Assembly (NCBI GenBank): GCA_965279135.1
Contig: OZ257133.1
Location: 2,046,001 to 2,110,000 of the forward strand
Source of the DNA: Croceimicrobium sp965279135
GTDB taxonomy: Bacteria; Bacteroidota; Bacteroidia; Flavobacteriales; Schleiferiaceae
Direction: 5' to 3'
Length of the DNA: 64,000 bases
Below, piece by piece: positions 60,343 through 64,000 of the stretch (position 1 is the first letter of the stretch; each line of letters opens with the position of its first letter). Made by a program: the position numbers and the translations under genes. Under the pieces are notes generated by a model. That model ran no database searches. It saw only the letters and a program-made list of their open reading frames with translations, and was not told where the DNA came from.

Positions 60343-61263
60343 TCAAAGATGACGTTGCTCTCGGTAACTCAAGGGACTTAGCTGTGTATGGCGCTTAAAG
60401 AAGGATGAGAAATTGTTAGGACTAGCGAAATGTAATGCGTAAGCAATCTCCTTAACAGACCATTCCGTTTGAGCAAGGTAAGTCTTGGCTAATGAAAGCA
60501 GGTGATTGTGGATATGATTTAATGCCGTTAAACCCGAAACGGACTTTACCACTGCGTTTAGATGGTTAGGATGTACACTTAGCTTCTGGGCATAATAGCT
60601 TGTAGAATGTAGATTGGCAAAGGTCTCAAGCTTTGTTTCAGGATAGAAACTCGTCTGAATCAAAGTCTGATAGCGAGAAAGCAGTTTTAAATCGGCGGCC
60701 TTAAGACTGATTTCCGCTGTTTGTTCATCCACCTGCTCCTCAAAAAAGCGCTTAATGTAATTAAGCAGTAAATAGACCTGAGCTTCAATTATCTGGAACT
60801 TGTCTGCTTCTGCTGATCTATACTCCCTCCAGATATTCTTGTAAATGGAAAGCACCGTTTCTAAATCCTCATCAGGAATGGTAAAGGGTACCGACTTATC
60901 CATCTTTAAAAAGGGGAACAAGCGCAAAATCTCGGCTAAAATGTTTGACTGCGCTATGAAGTCCTGACTGAACAAGATGTAATAACCTGTCCAGTTCGGG
61001 ATGATGTCCCAGGATAAAATCTGGAAGGGGGTATTAAAAAAGAGGGTACTCCCCTTGGGAAAATCAGTAAACTCTCCCGTAATCACCTTCCCATCGCCTT
61101 CGGCGCGAATTGCAAGAGCATAAAACTCATGCCTAAAGGGTGGCATCTGCTCGTGAACCGTTTTCATATTCTCCTCAAAACTTCGAATGTCAAAGTGAGG
61201 ATGAATTGGAGCAGGAATATTTATTGCCTGGCAATATTCAGATATGGTTTTTAGGTGTTTCAA
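60343..61263 (-). CDS. AraC family transcriptional regulator
   Basis: A 306-residue regulator. An N-terminal cupin-like sensing domain (about 1-170: DIRSFEENMKTVHEQMPPFRHEFYALAIRAEG) precedes the two-helix-turn-helix DNA-binding domain (about 205-306: TFANLHSTSYYAQKLSVHPNHLNAVVKSVSG, VKEIAYALHFASPNNFSSFFKRHTQLSPLSYR). The NTF2-like and hydrolase genes downstream (82-nt gap) are the likely targets. The start overlaps the membrane-protein gene's stop by four bases. Confidence 0.9.
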   Translation of the reverse strand: MKHLKTISEYCQAINIPAPIHPHFDIRSFEENMKTVHEQMPPFRHEFYALAIRAEGDGKVITGEFTDFPKGSTLFFNTPFQILSWDIIPNWTGYYILFSQDFIAQSNILAEILRLFPFLKMDKSVPFTIPDEDLETVLSIYKNIWREYRSAEADKFQIIEAQVYLLLNYIKRFFEEQVDEQTAEISLKAADLKLLSRYQTLIQTSFYPETKLETFANLHSTSYYAQKLSVHPNHLNAVVKSVSGLTALNHIHNHLLSLAKTYLAQTEWSVKEIAYALHFASPNNFSSFFKRHTQLSPLSYREQRHL

Positions 61264-61706
61264 GAATTAGATTTTCTACTCCGAAACCAAATTAAATTGA
61301 TCACCAACAATATTTGACCGACAGCTAACACCAAGAGTAAGATCTGTAAGCTACTCCAGCTCGCATCTGTATCCGTAGCTCGTGAAAAGTATCGCTTTGG
61401 TGATCCAATCATGGCACTCACTATAACTTGAGTTAACCATAAGTAGGAGATGGGAATTATAGTTAGAAGTATATGACTACGGATCAGCCAAATATTCAGG
61501 TCATTCATCTTCTGAGCCCTTCTGTAAACAAAGGCCAGAAGCAATAGAAACAATGCCGTATAATTACTTAAGCTGCTCAGTCTTATGTAGTAAGATTCTT
61601 GACCGGACCGAAGAAGTATTGAACTATTATCAACCAAGAGACTGAAAATCAAAATCAGGATGGCTGGACCAATAAGATAAAACTCGGTACGTCTAAAGTA
61701 TTTCAT
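61260..61706 (-). CDS. Small membrane protein
   Basis: A 148-residue protein with four hydrophobic segments (about residues 10-28, 47-63, 75-97 and 120-140) and a basic C-terminus (WFRSRKSNS). No family was recognised. It overlaps the AraC gene by four bases and follows the TfoX-like gene by 19 nt, so it is part of the operon. Confidence 0.65.
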   Translation of the reverse strand: MKYFRRTEFYLIGPAILILIFSLLVDNSSILLRSGQESYYIRLSSLSNYTALFLLLLAFVYRRAQKMNDLNIWLIRSHILLTIIPISYLWLTQVIVSAMIGSPKRYFSRATDTDASWSSLQILLLVLAVGQILLVINLIWFRSRKSNS

Positions 61707-61725
61707 CGCAACTGATGTCTTGCCA

Positions 61726-62049
61726 TTAGGTCTGATTCAATACAAATTCCAAAGCCTGCTCGGCTAGTGTGGGCCACTTCTCTTGATGTTGAATAGGTAC
61801 TTGTAGCCAATCCTTCATTGGTCTATGTTTTCCGGAAGGGTCCCAATTCTGGGAACCGCGATACTCGGTTAAAAAGGGAGTGAGTGTTTCCTTCCCCAAG
61901 CGGAAAACCATTTCATCCTGATACAGGGCGGCGAATGCCTTAGGACCCGTTTTTAGACAGGTTTTACCAAACATCTTACCTATAGTGGTAGATCGCCGCT
62001 CCGCCAATTCAGCCGCAATCTCCATGAAAATGGCTTCACCTTCGCTCAT
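61726..62049 (-). CDS. TfoX N-terminal-domain-like protein
   Basis: A 107-residue single-domain protein with the TfoX_N pattern STTIGKMFGKTCLKTGPKAFAALYQDEMVFRLGKE (about 20-54) and a C-terminal helical end (WPTLAEQALEFVLNQT). Such stand-alone domains are of unknown function; a competence role should not be assumed. Its start overlaps the stop of the NAD(P)-binding gene by four bases. Confidence 0.75.
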   Translation of the reverse strand: MSEGEAIFMEIAAELAERRSTTIGKMFGKTCLKTGPKAFAALYQDEMVFRLGKETLTPFLTEYRGSQNWDPSGKHRPMKDWLQVPIQHQEKWPTLAEQALEFVLNQT

Positions 62050-62711
62050 TTTAAAGCTTCATATTGATCTACAATATCTGCATTCTCAAGGATTTTCATA
62101 GGATGCCCTTCCAAACCAACCGCGAGCATTGCCGCGGCCAAATCGGTGGAAGGAACGCTCATATTCTTGCCTATGAGTTTAATTAATGGATAGAGGAAAC
62201 GACTTAAGCGATATGTAAAACTAGGCTCCTTCCTGGGAACTACCGGATAGATGTAGCCTGGACGAAAGGAATACCAGGCTGTAAATCCCATATTATCAAT
62301 GATGTTTTCCGCCTTCCCTTTAAATCGGGCGAATGGCATTCGACTCTTTTCAGTTCGATCCGCTCCTGCACCGCTCAAGAAACAAAAAGTACTTCCTGGG
62401 CTATTATCCTTAATTGCTTGAGCAAAATTAACCGCATAATCTACGGTGACCTTTTCCAGAACTTCTTTAGAAACCGAACCAGTGTAAACTCCCACGCAGA
62501 AAAAAGCCAGGTCTATGTTCTGAAAAATACTTTGCTCCGATTCTAAATGGTCAAAATCCTCAACTATAAATTCCTTGATTTTCGGATGGCTAAGATTAAG
62601 CGTACGACGGTTGAGTAATATAACTTCACTTATCTCCGTAGATTCAAGGCAAAGTTCTAGAACATGACCACCAACCATTCCACTTGCGCCGGCTAATAAT
62701 ACTCTTTTCAT
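62046..62711 (-). CDS. NAD(P)-binding atypical short-chain dehydrogenase
   Basis: A 221-residue Rossmann-fold protein: MKRVLLAGASGMVGGHVLELCL with the GxxGxxG motif. It resembles HTATIP2-like atypical SDRs (CFLSGAGADRTEKSRMPFARFKGKAENI; YSFRPGYIYP), in which the usual Tyr-Lys pair is replaced by an FARFKGKAE-type segment. Substrate unknown. It overlaps the sulfotransferase stop and the TfoX-like start by four bases each. Confidence 0.82.
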   Translation of the reverse strand: MKRVLLAGASGMVGGHVLELCLESTEISEVILLNRRTLNLSHPKIKEFIVEDFDHLESEQSIFQNIDLAFFCVGVYTGSVSKEVLEKVTVDYAVNFAQAIKDNSPGSTFCFLSGAGADRTEKSRMPFARFKGKAENIIDNMGFTAWYSFRPGYIYPVVPRKEPSFTYRLSRFLYPLIKLIGKNMSVPSTDLAAAMLAVGLEGHPMKILENADIVDQYEALK

Positions 62712-63424
62712 GATAGTAAGGTTTTAAGGTTTAGTTTTTTAGCCTTAAAAAAGGGAATACGTTTATTTCGCTTAAATAAGGCCGAGGCTTCAATCACCAA
62801 TTGCGCATCAAATCGATTTAGATCCTCAATTTTCTGTCGATACTTTGCATCTATCTCCTGCCACATGGAGGCTGAAGCCCTGGTATTTAATCTGGGTTGG
62901 TAATAAGACTCGAAGCCTAGTTTTAAGCTCAAATCCAAACTAGCTTGAGGCTGATCTGCTGTAGTGGCCACCCAATCGAATTCGAAGAGCTGATCTACTG
63001 CCTTGATATAGGTTTCCTCATTAACTCGCCCCTCATGCCAGGTGCCGGCCAACATTCGGCATTGCCAATTATCGGCATAAGTGCTTTCTAAAAAATCTTC
63101 GAAACCGGAATAGGATGCAAACTCACTTTTAAGACGATCTTCTTGGGAGTGCGCCAGGTGTACATATCTGGATATCACTCTATCTGCAGCATCACGCAGC
63201 ATGCAGGCTTTGAAATAACCTTCGGCATGAGCTAAGAGCTCAGCGCTAAAATGACCATGAATAAAAGTCTTTTCTGCTTGCATGGCTTTCCTTAAAGCAG
63301 ATAGATCATCACCCGCTATTAAAGCTGAATTATCTAAGCCATAGTGTTGATGCAGAATATTCACCAAAGCGGAGCCACCGGTTTTAGGCAAGTGCAGAAA
63401 AATTATCTTTCTTTGATCACTCAT
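62708..63424 (-). CDS. Sulfotransferase family protein
   Basis: A 238-residue P-loop sulfotransferase. The 5'-phosphosulfate-binding loop is IFLHLPKTGGSALVNIL (about residues 8-24), and the 3'-phosphate region CMLRDAADRVISRYVHL (about 74-90) carries the conserved Arg and Ser. It would move sulfate from PAPS to a glycan or other acceptor. ATG 63424 (MSDQRKIIFLHLPKTGG) is the family-like start; a longer reading from 63466 would overlap the divergent sulfotransferase. First gene of the minus-strand operon. Confidence 0.85.
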   Translation of the reverse strand: MSDQRKIIFLHLPKTGGSALVNILHQHYGLDNSALIAGDDLSALRKAMQAEKTFIHGHFSAELLAHAEGYFKACMLRDAADRVISRYVHLAHSQEDRLKSEFASYSGFEDFLESTYADNWQCRMLAGTWHEGRVNEETYIKAVDQLFEFDWVATTADQPQASLDLSLKLGFESYYQPRLNTRASASMWQEIDAKYRQKIEDLNRFDAQLVIEASALFKRNKRIPFFKAKKLNLKTLLS

Positions 63425-63433
63425 AGTTCGAGA

Positions 63434-64000
63434 ATGCGCCCTCCTTTTATCATTATTGGCATGCACCGCAGTGGAACCTCCATACTAGCAAAAGTACTGG
63501 AGAAATCCGGCATCTTCATGGGGGTGATAAAAGACCCTAATTTCGAGGCAATGCATTTCTTAAGTATTAATCAGCAGGTTCTTTGGAAATCCGGTTTCAA
63601 CTGGTATAATCCAGGAGTACCCGAAAAGCAAAATTGGCATCCGATTAGCAATGCTGACTTGTTTCAAGAGCATTTTCGTCTTAACGGACGACTGGCACAA
63701 TGGAAGCAATGGTTACGGAATGAAAACTGGGGTTGGAAAGATCCGCGCAACATCTTTACCCTTCCGATGTGGCTAAACAAGTTTCCCAAGGCAAAGGTGA
63801 TTCACTTAGTAAGAGATCCGCAAGCCGTTGTGCAATCCCTGCAAAACCGCAACAGAGTGCCAGGCGAAGTACAGGTCAAGGAACTGGAAAGTGCCGATTT
63901 CTGCCTCAACCTTTACGAACAATACTTACATCAAGGTAGAAGCTACCAAAAGATTCTTGGAGATTCCTATTTAGAATTACAGTACGAAAAGTTAAAGGCA
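63434..64000 (+). CDS. Sulfotransferase family protein (partial, cut by window end)
   Basis: An open frame of 189 codons from ATG 63434 to the window edge without a stop. It starts MRPPFIIIGMHRSGTSILAK, with the P-loop GMHRSGTS that binds the 5'-phosphosulfate of PAPS, and has KVIHLVRDPQAVVQSL (about residues 124-139) as the 3'-phosphate site. It differs from the divergent sulfotransferase beyond those motifs. The start codons of the two genes are 9 bp apart. Likely a glycan sulfotransferase. Confidence 0.85.
   Translation, partial: MRPPFIIIGMHRSGTSILAKVLEKSGIFMGVIKDPNFEAMHFLSINQQVLWKSGFNWYNPGVPEKQNWHPISNADLFQEHFRLNGRLAQWKQWLRNENWGWKDPRNIFTLPMWLNKFPKAKVIHLVRDPQAVVQSLQNRNRVPGEVQVKELESADFCLNLYEQYLHQGRSYQKILGDSYLELQYEKLKA

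Noticed and set aside
61726..62049. TfoX-like gene as evidence of a competence regulon
   Set aside because: Only the N-terminal domain is present, and stand-alone TfoX_N proteins are common without any competence role.
63489..63496. TACTTTTG on the minus strand inside the plus-strand sulfotransferase, as promoter of the divergent gene
   Set aside because: It matches TAnnTTTG but no TTG lies 17-20 nt further upstream, and a six-base match is expected by chance.

Overview
The window looks like a chromosomal segment of a Bacteroidota, most likely Flavobacteriales. Several things support this. The main promoter has the TTG-N19-TAnnTTTG form used by the Bacteroidota primary sigma factor. A DUF4290 gene precedes murA. 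Two proteins end in type IX secretion (T9SS) sorting domains. DnaJ has only half of its zinc finger, and L36 and S14 lack zinc ligands. The str/S10/spc/alpha ribosomal genes are fused into one operon without tuf. The genus cannot be named from the sequence. No tRNA, rRNA, CRISPR array, transposase or integrase was seen.

Region 1 (1-16706, minus strand) is one ribosomal super-operon, read rpsL-rpsG-fusA-rpsJ-rplC-D-W-B-rpsS-rplV-rpsC-rplP-rpmC-rpsQ-rplN-X-E-rpsN-rpsH-rplF-rplR-rpsE-rpmD-rplO-secY-infA-rpmJ-rpsM-K-D-rpoA-rplQ (cut by the window start). A consensus promoter lies just upstream of rpsL. Next comes a small exported protein of unknown function (minus), followed by a short (CTACTTT)n/(AACTACT)n tract. 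Region 2 (17487-22566, plus) holds pcrA/uvrD helicase, DUF4290, murA (Cys-to-Asp type, predicted fosfomycin-insensitive) and a TlpA-like thioredoxin, closed by a clear intrinsic terminator.

Region 3 (22695-35779, plus) is accessory. It starts with a T9SS cargo protein, an exported lipase-like hydrolase and a PQQ-propeller lipoprotein in close series. Then come a Rossmann oxidoreductase, a VOC protein, a DUF4332 protein, a trypsin-like lipoprotein, a TraB/GumN-like lipoprotein, a TetR regulator, small membrane proteins, an NTF2-like protein, a GNAT acetyltransferase, a methyltransferase and an ABC exporter. Region 4 (35924-44996, plus) is a compact housekeeping run: grpE-dnaJ, a NatA/NatB-type ABC exporter, an MscS channel, Ppx/GppA, a sigma-54-type response regulator without an HTH domain, a small acidic protein, a MATE pump and BioY.

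Region 5 (45020-64000) mixes surface-polysaccharide functions with others. It has two GT-B glycosyltransferases, a Crp/Fnr regulator, a polyprenyl-phosphate sugar transferase, an M1 aminopeptidase with a collagen-motif lipoprotein, recG, a seven-repeat propeller T9SS protein, and Wzm/Wzt with a C-terminal glycan-binding-like domain. A minus-strand operon follows (sulfotransferase, NAD(P)-binding protein, TfoX-like, membrane protein, AraC regulator, NTF2-like, hydrolase lipoprotein). The window ends in a second sulfotransferase, divergent from the first and cut by the edge.

I did not find a clearly new multi-gene system. The least conventional signals are an intrinsic terminator lying inside the signal-peptide codons of the M1 aminopeptidase, two divergent sulfotransferases whose start codons are 9 bp apart, palindromes upstream of grpE and downstream of the Crp/Fnr gene, and the secreted-protein cassettes of region 3.
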